A DNA stretch of 16,925 bases from assembly GCA_040757065.1 (NCBI GenBank), contig JBFLXR010000027.1:1-16925 (forward strand), in the 5' to 3' direction. How positions within the stretch are numbered: position 1 is the first letter of the stretch; every line of letters begins with the position of its first letter. Under the pieces are notes generated by a model. That model made no database searches and was not told where the DNA came from. It saw only the letters and a program-made list of their open reading frames with translations. Made by a program: the position numbers and the translations under genes. Origin of the DNA: JBFLXR01 sp040757065 (GTDB lineage: Bacteria > Pseudomonadota > Gammaproteobacteria > Burkholderiales > Gallionellaceae). Below are positions 1 to 6,718 of the stretch, one piece after another.

Positions 1-207
1 AACGGCCGATTCCGGGATGAATGCCTGAATGAGTACTGGTTCGTCAGCCTGGCGCACGCCAGAGTAGTGATCGAGGCTTGGCGGCGGGAATACAACGAAG
101 AGCGACCGAAGAGATCGCTGGGGGGGCTGACGCCCTCGGCGTACGCAGCACAACTGGCAGGAAAATCGGTTATATTACCCACGGACTCTAAAGCCCCGTG
201 CTACTGA
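1..207 (+). CDS. IS3-family transposase OrfB, C-terminal end (partial)
   Basis: The frame is open from base 1 and ends at TGA 205-207, giving 68 residues that are the C-terminal end of an IS3-family DDE transposase. The visible signature is NGRFRDECLN near the start, followed by EAWRREYNEERPKRSLGGLTP. This is the usual tail of the rve-type integrase core, where the last catalytic glutamate lies in the RDECLN segment. The N-terminal helix-turn-helix and the two catalytic aspartates lie outside the window. The protein would catalyse transposition of the IS by cutting its ends and joining them to target DNA. The element sits at the 3' side of the chemoreceptor gene at 175-882 and interrupts it. 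The family call is from motif recognition; the subgroup is not determined. Confidence 0.85.
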   Translation, partial: NGRFRDECLNEYWFVSLAHARVVIEAWRREYNEERPKRSLGGLTPSAYAAQLAGKSVILPTDSKAPCY

Positions 208-233
208 AAAACGGGGGGACGTCGGAAGGGACA
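1..233 (+). mobile_element. IS3-family insertion sequence, right end
   Basis: This covers the transposase tail plus about 26 bases after its stop codon. The chemoreceptor homology read from the other strand stops near 236, just after the residues ILFFQIL. IS3-family ends usually finish in CA, and CA occurs at 232-233 and again at 235-236, so the edge is placed there provisionally. The left end of the element lies outside the window, so the terminal inverted repeat cannot be checked by pairing. Confidence 0.6.
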
Positions 234-882
234 ACAATATTTGAAAGAACAAAATCTCTGTCCACATGCGCTCACGAATCTCTACAATGCTCGCATCGTG
301 ACGGGTCAAGTCGAAATATATATCCGCAACCCCATTCACACTTCCAGACTTTACATCATGACAACTTAAGCAGTTTGTACCACGAAAGTTTTCACTGGCG
401 ACGAAGGGGATAATTGCACGTAGAGTTGATGATCCGCTTGGATCAGACTCACGAATAAACATCTGCTGCCCAGTATTCAAAACGGACACAATATTGTCAT
501 CACGTTGCTGTTCACTTGGCAGTCCTATGCCGTATTGAGCATTGACCTGATCGGATCGAATGATTCGCAACTTCTTTACATTCTCCGACATGGACATTTT
601 CTGAATTAGCAGTTCCCGGCTTGCGTGATCAGAAATTCTTCCTGTCACCATCAAAAGGTTCAGACCGTTGATCAATCCATCAGCAGTCTGACGAGCCTGA
701 TCTTTGATATCATCAATTCCATTTTGATCAGACTGATTAACAATCCAGTATTGTGTCCAAAGAAAAAATATCGCGAGGAAAACCTGAATCAATAAATGCA
801 ATCGCCACTGCACTCCGACACGTTCCCATACCAAAAAAAATTTACGGAAACAAACGCGAAGCTTAGTCAATTTGGAACTCAT
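175..882 (-). CDS. Truncated haem-binding chemoreceptor (sensor domain only, cut by an IS)
   Basis: The N-terminal part of a membrane chemoreceptor. A hydrophobic segment at about residues 28-48 is followed by a periplasmic domain ending in NCLSCH, a CxxCH haem-c attachment motif at Cys171, Cys174 and His175. The domain closely resembles that of the neighbouring receptor: both share a D-Q-V-x-x-Q-Y-G-x-G-L-P stretch and G-S-V-N-G after the haem motif. The second membrane helix, HAMP and signalling domains are absent, because an IS3-family element enters after about residue 213 and the last 20 or so residues are read from IS DNA. The ATG at 880-882 overlaps the TGA of the upstream receptor (ATGA), which implies translational coupling. 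Without a signalling domain it cannot act as a normal chemoreceptor. It may be a pseudogene, or may make a membrane-anchored haem protein. Confidence 0.8.
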   Translation of the reverse strand: MSSKLTKLRVCFRKFFLVWERVGVQWRLHLLIQVFLAIFFLWTQYWIVNQSDQNGIDDIKDQARQTADGLINGLNLLMVTGRISDHASRELLIQKMSMSENVKKLRIIRSDQVNAQYGIGLPSEQQRDDNIVSVLNTGQQMFIRESDPSGSSTLRAIIPFVASENFRGTNCLSCHDVKSGSVNGVADIYFDLTRHDASIVEIRERMWTEILFFQILLSLPTSPRFSVARGFRVRG

Positions 883-2904
883 ATCTTAAACTGCTCAATT
901 GACCTATCAAGCTCTATAACTTGATCACGCAAACACTCGGCGGTTGAAGAAACAGACTTCAATGCCAAACTGTTCTGCTCAGACATTTGCGCAACACGCT
1001 CGACATTGATGGCAATTTCTCGACTCGCTGCACGCTGCTCTTGCAAAGTGGTCATTGTGTCTTCTACACCCCGCAAAACATTCAACGTACCAGCGTTAAT
1101 TTCCTCCATGGCATTTCCAGTTTTCTCAGCGAGCAAGGTGCCTTCATTTACCATATCTACTGTCAGCTTCATTTTGCTAACCGCAACAGTAGTTCCCAGC
1201 CCGATCTCACCAACTACAATTGAGATATCTTTTGTGGCGGCACTAGTTTTCCCTGCCAACTGCCTTACTTCATCTGCCACCACCGCAAAGCCTCGACCTG
1301 ACTCACCAGCACGAGCCGCCTCAATTGCTGCATTTAGCGCTAACAAATTAGTTTGGTCAGCAATCTCACGAATCGTCTTAACGATACCTGTAATCTGCCC
1401 GGTTTTTACCCCCAACAAGTCCACTTTCTCAGCGGCTTCATTTACGGCAACGTTAATCCTCGACATTTCAGTAACAACTTTTTTTACTGCAATCTCGCCG
1501 TTATTGGCAGCATTCCTTGAATGCTCCGAGATTCGCCTAACCTCACTGAAATTTTCAGCAATCTGATCGACACTAACAGTCATTTCTTCGACGGCTGCAG
1601 CAATATTTGATGCGGCCTCAGATTGAGCCTGTGTGGCATTCGCAATACTAGCGACCGAGACGGACAACTGATTGGCTTGATGCAACTTCCTGGAAACTGT
1701 AGTAATACGATCAAAGCACGATCCCAAATAGACCATGCAAGTTTGCAATGCACACATCACCTTGCCCAGTTCATCACGTCTGGATATATCGATTTGCCCT
1801 CGCACATCTCCGTTTACAAGTTGATTCAGGCTATCCGAAATTTTATTTACAGGAGAAGCAACAAATCGCTTTATAGCCAACTGAATTAGTAAGTAAAGTG
1901 CAGCCTGAATCATCAGGACTAAGGTTATCAGTTGGAATAACACATGGTAATAATTAGCAAAATCATCGGTTAGATCAATTGTTACGTCCGATAGACCATT
2001 GACACTTCCCTCATTAACTTGATGGCAAGACAAACAATTTGTACCATGAAACTGACTGGTTGCCAGGTATGGTGTCACAGCATGAAACTGTGGTTTGCCA
2101 TTTGTCCACTCGAGTGCATAGTATGGCTGCTTGCTACTAACCACCTGTTGATGTAATTCAGATTCAATTTTCTCTTCAGGCAATCCGTTTCCGTACTGCT
2201 TCACCACCTGATCCGTTCTCATTAATCGCAAGGACTGAATATGACTACCAGCAATAATTTTGCTGATCATCAACCTTCTATCCTCGACTGAATTAATTGA
2301 GCCTGTCAGCATCAGCATATTCGCACTGTCAATCACCTGATTCGCAACTGCACTAGCACGGTTTTGCGCATCCTCAACCATAATGGTCTTCATTGCACTG
2401 GACATGAATAGACAAACCACTACGAGGATGACCAGCATAACCCCCTGCACAGTCAGATGCAGCTTTGCTTTTAAGGTCAGACTCTGCAATCGCTGCATTA
2501 GAATCATCAACAGTGAGGAATGAATCTCTGGAAGCCTATATAATGCCTCGGCTTGCACGACCTCCTCTCGTGTAGGCTTGCGCCTCAGCGACATGTAACC
2601 AACAATCTGATTATTGCTAATGACTGGAGAAACTGTGGCAAGTACCCAATAATAGGTACCTGACTTAGTTCGATTCTTTACGATGCCACGCCATGGATGC
2701 CCGGATTTAACGGTTTGCCACAAATCCGCGAAGGCCCACTTGGGCATATCCCTATGCCTGACTATGTTATGATGTTGGCCAATCAACTCCCCACGAGAAT
2801 ACCCACTTATCTCCACAAATGCGTCATTTGCATAAGTGATCACCCCCCCTTGTGTCAGTCTTCGTAACGAAGACAAGGTCATTTTGATAATCAATCTCTT
2901 GCAT
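879..2904 (-). CDS. Methyl-accepting chemotaxis protein with Aer-type PAS and periplasmic haem-c sensor domain (frameshift near start)
   Basis: A two-sensor chemoreceptor. Residues are numbered from the open frame beginning near 2894. An Aer-like PAS domain covers about 15-110 (ITYANDAFVEISGYSRGELIG). Membrane helix 1 is at about 147-168. A periplasmic domain carries the CxxCH motif at Cys287, Cys290 and His291. Membrane helix 2 is at 316-343 and HAMP at about 343-395. The signalling domain has its conserved hairpin tip at about 510-547 (QTNLLALNAAIEAARAGE). No C-terminal CheR-binding pentapeptide is seen. The natural start is probably the ATG at 2902-2904, giving MQEIDYQNDLVFVTKTDTRG. That frame meets TGA just after a run of seven G; six G would join it perfectly to the PAS domain. 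The only start in the uninterrupted frame is a weak TTG at 2894. The domains suggest taxis to redox state, oxygen, NO or another haem ligand. The ligand is inferred only. Confidence 0.88.
2843..2849 (-). repeat. Homopolymer G7 tract (C7 on plus strand) at the receptor frameshift
   Basis: Seven consecutive C on the plus strand lie 19 codons inside the receptor gene that starts at 2904. Reading with six G gives TDTRGVITYANDAF, a continuous PAS sequence. Reading with seven G gives TDTRGGDHL in the wrong frame, or an immediate TGA one frame over. Slippage in this tract could switch the gene on and off, or the extra base may be a fixed mutation or a sequencing error. Confidence 0.8.
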
Positions 2905-3150
2905 TCGAGTCTATATATTTAGAAAACAATCAGCACTTGGTTGAAAAGTGAGTTGACCATATGCCATAAGAAGCATTGATAATAATATATACATGTTGCA
3001 TAATTATTGCGCTATCAACCCGCCTATCCCATGCCCTTTGAGACCATTGCCGCATGTTTTGCTCTCTGTCGAAGGTCAGGGCGAATATTAGGCAGGTTGC
3101 ATCACAGCTGGAACCAATTATTTCTGCAAACGTTAGTTTTATCACTCCGC

Positions 3151-3728
3151 GGGTTCAACTTTGAAGTGCAACGCCTGACTTGAAGAATACCTGAGCTGGA
3201 GTCTGGTATCCAAGTCGTTTTCTTGGTCGGTTGTTCAATCGTTGCATCGCGTGGTCAATCTCCTGTTGGGTGATGGAGGTAAAGTCCCTGCTCTTGGGGA
3301 AGTACTGCCGAATCAGTCCGTTCGTATTCTCGTTCGTTCCACGCTCCCAAGAGGCGTAAGGATGGGCGAAGTAGAAGTCGGCCTTCAAACTCCTGGCGAT
3401 CTGTTCGTGCTGGGAGAACTCCTTGCCGTTGTCCGAGGTTAGCGTATGTACCTTGTCCTGGTGCGGCCTGAGGAGTGAGACGGCGGCCCTTCTGACGGCC
3501 TGCGCGGTCTTGCGCTTTACCTTGCGGATCAGCGTGTAGCCTGACTTGCGCTCGACTAGACTGACGATGGCCTGTTTGTGGCTCTTGCCGATGATCGTGT
3601 CGGCTTCCCAATCGCCGATCCGGCTGCGTTCCTCAACGATGGCTGGGCCCGGTCAAAAAGGCATGGATGCTACCGCATCAAGCCCACCCAACCGGTGTTA
3701 CTCAAAATTGCACTTCATCCTTGAATCC
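3151..3728 (-). mobile_element. Internally deleted IS30-family element with both terminal inverted repeats
   Basis: The left end at 3151-3172 contains GGTTCAACTTTGAAGTGCAA. The right end at 3708-3728 is its imperfect inverse (TTGCACTTCA, three mismatched bases, TTGAA, one mismatch, CC), about 17 of 21 positions. Between them lies only the catalytic half of an IS30-type transposase. The element is about 0.58 kb, against roughly 1.1 kb for a usual IS30, so the N-terminal half of the gene has been lost. It could only be moved by a transposase supplied in trans. Confidence 0.7.
3155..3652 (-). pseudogene. IS30-family transposase, C-terminal catalytic half
   Basis: The frame is open from just after an in-frame TGA at 3653-3655 down to the stop at 3155, giving about 165 codons. 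All three IS30 catalytic blocks can be read: DWEADTI for the first aspartate, LTSDNGKEF for the second, and ERGTNENTNGLIRQYFPKSR for the glutamate. They are followed by the usual end NNRPRKRLGYQTPAQVF. The DNA-binding helix-turn-helix N-terminal half is missing and no ribosome binding site is seen at the new 5' edge. An internal ATG at 3388 would yield only the last 77 residues. It is therefore classed as a remnant. It ends four bases inside the left inverted repeat, the normal arrangement for IS30 elements. Confidence 0.85.
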
Positions 3729-4372
3729 GCCCTCATATACACGACGGCTTTCTGTTCGAGCCGCTGCTGTTTCCCCCTATCCTTTCCGCGCGATGAGCTT
3801 TATGCTGCTTGTGCAACAGTTAGTAAACCCATTTCCCGAGAGTTATTTTTTGGTTGTAACCGCCGGTCTGAGATGGATTTTTTCAGTTTCGAGCTCGGGC
3901 ACTTCCTCCCCGCACCAAAGTGCGAGAACTAGCCAAATAATTTTTGCCATGATTTTCCTTAGTCGGCGGCAACCGCGCCACCTCGCCATACGGCGACAGG
4001 CAGGCGTGCTTTGCATCCGCTGGAAAGCGCGGGCGGCAAAAGGCATGACAAAACGGTAGTGTCCGCACCAGCGGTTGGCGTGACTTTTTGCTAGGCCGCG
4101 CCAGCGGATAGCCTGGCTGGCGCCAGGGTGGTCGGCTTGCTGCCATAGGGAAATGGCAAACTGGTGTACCCGCCTGATGTGGAATGCCCGAATCCGGAAA
4201 ATCTCAGACGGTTACTTTAAAAGGCTGGGCGTAGCGTTCTGTACGTATCGCTGGAGGCGAACCCATTGCTGACTAACAGAGAATGGCTTTGCAGGCGCTT
4301 GTAAGATTTTTGGGCAACGAGACGGCTAAATTTTGGTGACAGGCAAAATCTGTGTTGAAGTGCTGTGTGCAC
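3729..4372. other. Gene-poor stretch between the IS30 remnant and the structured RNA region
   Basis: No convincing gene is found here. Open frames on both strands are short, overlap each other and have compositions typical of non-coding DNA. The one candidate is a 35-codon minus-strand frame at 3843-3950, listed separately. The interval contains scattered GC-rich palindromes such as CTGGCGCCAG near 4121, but no tRNA or direct copy of the tRNA-Glu end. Confidence 0.5.
3843..3950 (-). CDS. Possible 35-residue small protein
   Basis: An ATG at 3948-3950 is preceded by AAGGAAAATC, a plausible ribosome binding site. The product begins MAKIIWLVLALWC, a short hydrophobic N-terminus resembling a signal or lipoprotein-like peptide, and continues with a charged tail ending TTKK. 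No family is recognised. It lies alone between the IS30 remnant and the structured RNA and could equally be the broken 5' end of a longer gene destroyed by the insertion. This is a weak call based only on start context and N-terminal character. Confidence 0.25.
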   Translation of the reverse strand: MAKIIWLVLALWCGEEVPELETEKIHLRPAVTTKK

Positions 4373-4404
4373 GAATAAAAGCCGCGCCAGCAACGGCGCG
4401 GCTT
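4373..4404 (-). terminator. Rho-independent terminator for minus-strand transcription
   Basis: A 10-bp stem (4379-4388 with 4395-4404, GCCGCGCC/GGCGCGGC core) has a six-base loop. Read on the minus strand it is followed by TTTTATT, a U-rich tail. Read on the plus strand it is followed by CAGAAG, so it should work only leftwards. The nearest minus-strand gene upstream is 5836-6669, more than 1.4 kb away across the structured RNA. Confidence 0.55.
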
Positions 4405-4417
4405 CAGAAGCAATACA

Positions 4418-4434
4418 TGCTCGCTTTGCGAGCA
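4418..4434. repeat. Short perfect hairpin before the structured RNA
   Basis: TGCTCGC (4418-4424) pairs with GCGAGCA (4428-4434) around a three-base TTT loop. It may belong to the leader of the downstream RNA or to the flank of the minus-strand terminator. Confidence 0.4.
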
Positions 4435-4458
4435 GCAATTAAAAGAGATTCCTTTTGC

Positions 4459-4488
4459 TTGCAAAATCAGCAACCCGTTGATTATGAT
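4459..4488 (+). promoter_or_regulatory. Candidate sigma70 promoter for the large RNA
   Basis: TTGCAA (4459-4464) and TATGAT (4483-4488) are separated by 18 bases, which would start transcription near 4495. The -10 box lies inside a 9-bp inverted repeat (4470-4478 with 4501-4509), so this repeat may be an operator rather than part of the RNA. Alternatively the hairpin is the first helix of the RNA and the true promoter lies upstream. Confidence 0.3.
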
Positions 4489-5830
4489 GACATCATCGCT
4501 ACGGGTTGCCACCCCCTGAATTTATTGGGGGCTGCCACCCCTAACGCGACAACACACAGAGCCGGACGGCTCGACCATGGATCGCCAATCCATGGAGACT
4601 GCGGTAGCCGCATGCACCTAATCGTGCTGGTGCGGCTGCAACGGAGCGCTGGGGGTGAAACCCCTCCTTCGACTTCATTCCTCACTCTGTCTTGCGGAGT
4701 GGGAGATTGGGCGACATCGAAACGGGCCAATTGGGGATCGCTCCTTTGAGCGTGAAACGAGAAACCCTGTTCCATTGGAGCGGTAACCAATCCGCCGCCG
4801 AGACTGCCCGCAAGGGTAGGCAAGGTTGACCACTATTGGGCTGCTGAGGTCATCGCAAGATGACAGGACCGCAAGGGAGAACTGGCGCGGTCAGTCCGGT
4901 CGGCGCAAGCCGAACGGATTGCTGGATAGCTTAAGGTAGTACGAGGCACCTTTAAGGTGCCCTTGGGGATGTGACGAAAACCAGCAATGGTGTGTAGGCC
5001 GAAAGGTGCATGTGCTGTTCCGCAGGGACAGCAAGCCAGCGGTGAAGAGAGTCGATTGAGGTAGGGAAGGCGCTTTGGAATCTCGGCCTCCTGATAGCCT
5101 GCTGCAGCAATACGCTGTAGGGGTCGATGGGATGATCCCATAGATGAATGATCGAACTTGAGCCGGCATGCTAAACATTTGCCGATGAGAACTAAGATGG
5201 AAACCTCCAGCCTGGAAGCCTAGGCAAGGCTTCGTGGTACAGGTACTGCAGCGATGCGGTTTATGGAGGGGCAGATCAGGAGAGTAGGCCATGGCGGGCA
5301 ATGTACCGCGCCATGACAGGAAAACTTGGAAGGCAGACTGGCTATTTGTCTGAAGAGCGAAAACCTGACGCAGTCGTAATGTGTGTTTGAAACCGGGTGA
5401 TGCCGGAGCGTTGGTTAGGATGAAGCAAGGTGGCACTTGCTCCTTACCCCTTGGCAGGGGTTTCACCAACGGCGACAGATGGGGTGTCTGGCTGGCAGGT
5501 CGGGCACAATTGATATCGAATGCCTGCTGAGCATAAGCGAGGCGAGCCGCACCAATGGCAAGGTGATCGCATAAGCGATAAAGGCGATATGGAAGTAAAC
5601 CGATGCTTAAATCGGTAGCAGCAACCATAACGGCAGCGCGAAACCGAGAAATTTTGTGCTGCGTCAGTTGAAGGCTTCTGTGCCGCTCGGGGTGCTATGC
5701 CAGGGAAAAGCAATTGCTTTATCCCATATCGCGGGAAACCGCAGAATGGGTATCAACCACTTGGTTGAATCCACGCCGCACTTGCGGCATAGCAGTACCA
5801 AGCCCTGCTTTTCACTGAAAAGCAGGGCTT
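4470..5830 (+). ncRNA. Candidate giant structured non-coding RNA (about 1.35 kb)
   Basis: No credible protein is encoded, but stable helices run through the whole interval. Examples are 4512-4516/4527-4531, 4559-4563/4568-4572, 4575-4581/4589-4595, 4606-4612/4631-4637, 4849-4854/4859-4864 with GCAA loop, 4900-4904/4909-4913 with GCAA loop, 4945-4950/4956-4961, 5014-5020/5026-5032, 5102-5108/5114-5120, 5215-5220/5228-5233, 5290-5296/5309-5315, 5446-5451/5456-5461, 5599-5604/5611-5616, 5731-5734/5739-5742 with GAAA loop and 5753-5758/5763-5768. Enclosing helices include 4918-4925/4981-4988, 5204-5209/5264-5269, 5409-5415/5465-5471 and 5693-5700/5787-5794. GNRA loops and G-U pairs (e.g. 5019-5027, 5104-5118) fix the plus strand. 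It is not rRNA, tmRNA or RNase P RNA by eye, and no group II domain V was found. Size and ornateness recall GOLLD, ROOL and OLE RNAs, but membership is not established. Function is unknown. Confidence 0.72.
5800..5830 (+). terminator. 13-bp hairpin closing the large RNA, possible terminator
   Basis: AAGCCCTGCTTTT (5800-5812) pairs perfectly with AAAAGCAGGGCTT (5818-5830) around a CACTG loop. On the plus strand the hairpin ends in CTTCTC, only weakly U-rich, so termination strength is uncertain. It lies five bases beyond the stop of the convergent gene 5836-6669 and may serve both transcripts. Confidence 0.5.
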
Positions 5831-5835
5831 CTCAC

Positions 5836-6669
5836 CTACTCTGCTTCTGCGATACCCGATCCAGCGCCATCCACATAACCATCTGAAGCCGCATGATCGG
5901 GCTGTCGACTCGCCACGTCGGCAATGACGGCATTAAAACTTTCCCATATCGGTGTAACTTTGCAGCTGATTGTATATGGGCACGGCTCATTGTGCTCCGC
6001 AAGAAGTAGATTTACGGGCAAGTCATCTGGGAAGAACATCTCATTGAAATGGCTTTTTTGATGTTCTGAGCGCGCAAGTACAATAGGTCGCTGACGTTTT
6101 CCACGTTGATTGTTAGGTGGATTTTGCATGAGCCATGCATACACCATATATAAGGTTGCGGCATGGCTGTAACCTGCAGGCGACATTTCCGATAATGCCT
6201 GCGTCAGGTTTGCAACAGCCCTTCGCTGCTCTGCCAATGCCATTTTCATAGGTCCGCGAATGATCCGTTCTATAGGATCTTGATCCAAATATTCGCGATG
6301 TCGACGTTTTCGCTGCAGCTCAGCAATTTCATCTTTGCTTGGCGGAACGTAGAGTGCAGCAAATTCGCATAGCTCACCTGCCCAGCCTTTGGAAATAGCA
6401 AAACGCGCCACACAGGCAAGCGCCTCAGTGGAGAGTGCTCTAGCGCCAGAACCTAGCTGTCGCAGTCGGTCGTAGCTACTGATATAACCCAACACAGTTT
6501 CGTCAAATGACTTAAACAAATCGACCCAGTTTTGACATGAACAGCCCTTGATCTCATTGAGAATCGCCTTGGTTTTTGCTCTTTGAGCCACTTTGTCAGT
6601 ATCTTCGTCGCGCATTGTTACCAATATTTTCGAATTCATGCAGGGCATTCGGTAACAATCGTAACCCAA
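5836..6669 (-). CDS. Unrecognised protein convergent with the large RNA
   Basis: An open frame of up to 277 codons, opening at TTG 6669 with in-frame ATGs at 6648, 6639 and 6615. None has a good ribosome binding site, so the start is uncertain. ATG 6648 or 6639 (MNSKILVTMRDEDTDKV) is preferred over TTG. I recognise no family. The product looks soluble, has no signal peptide or membrane segment, and has a CSC pair near residue 43. A strongly basic, probably helical stretch (ELQRKRRHREYLDQD) lies at about residues 138-152, and the tail is acidic and glycine-rich. It ends just past the terminal hairpin of the structured RNA and starts divergently from 6719-7456 with only 49 bases between. Its position suggests a partner or regulator within the same mobile element; that is inference. 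Confidence 0.65.
   Translation of the reverse strand: MGYDCYRMPCMNSKILVTMRDEDTDKVAQRAKTKAILNEIKGCSCQNWVDLFKSFDETVLGYISSYDRLRQLGSGARALSTEALACVARFAISKGWAGELCEFAALYVPPSKDEIAELQRKRRHREYLDQDPIERIIRGPMKMALAEQRRAVANLTQALSEMSPAGYSHAATLYMVYAWLMQNPPNNQRGKRQRPIVLARSEHQKSHFNEMFFPDDLPVNLLLAEHNEPCPYTISCKVTPIWESFNAVIADVASRQPDHAASDGYVDGAGSGIAEAE
6614..6659. promoter_or_regulatory. Inverted repeat spanning the start of the minus-strand gene, possible operator
   Basis: ATTGTTACC (6614-6622) and GGTAACAAT (6651-6659) form a perfect 9-base inverted repeat with 28 bases between. A further partial copy GTAACCC begins at 6661. The repeat covers all candidate ATG starts of the gene ending at 5836 and lies just upstream of the divergent gene at 6719, a natural place for a shared regulator. 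Confidence 0.4.
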
Positions 6670-6718
6670 TGTTGAGTAAAAGAAAATAAATTTCGGTCAT
6701 GCAATATAGGAGATCGAA

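Noticed and set aside
198..413. Plus-strand frame opposite the truncated receptor
   Set aside because: Complementary shadow of the receptor gene, with no start signal.
2930..3145. 71-codon minus-strand frame upstream of the chemoreceptor
   Set aside because: No ribosome site, odd composition, and it occupies what should be the receptor's promoter region.
3667..4146. Open frames of 87-130 codons on both strands after the IS30 remnant
   Set aside because: The longest plus-strand one begins inside the IS right end; all overlap each other and look random.
3729..4470. Second copy of the tRNA-Glu 3' end marking the left edge of the element
   Set aside because: No stretch resembling the T-arm or acceptor of the tRNA was found in this window left of 9347, on either strand.
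4333..4823. Open frames of 113-138 codons on both strands
   Set aside because: They overlap each other and the structured RNA, and show no protein-like composition or start signals.
4891..5628. 245-codon open frame on the minus strand
   Set aside because: It lies antisense to the helix-rich region, has no ribosome site, and its product is a Ser/Pro/Leu/Cys-rich mixture without a fold-like pattern. Long antisense frames over structured RNA are common artefacts.
4470..5830. Group II intron or retroelement
   Set aside because: No reverse transcriptase frame is nearby, and no domain V-like 34-base hairpin or GUGYG start was found by eye. A highly derived intron cannot be fully excluded without a covariance search.
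4470..5830. rRNA, RNase P RNA or tmRNA
   Set aside because: None of the universally conserved segments of these RNAs could be recognised on either strand.
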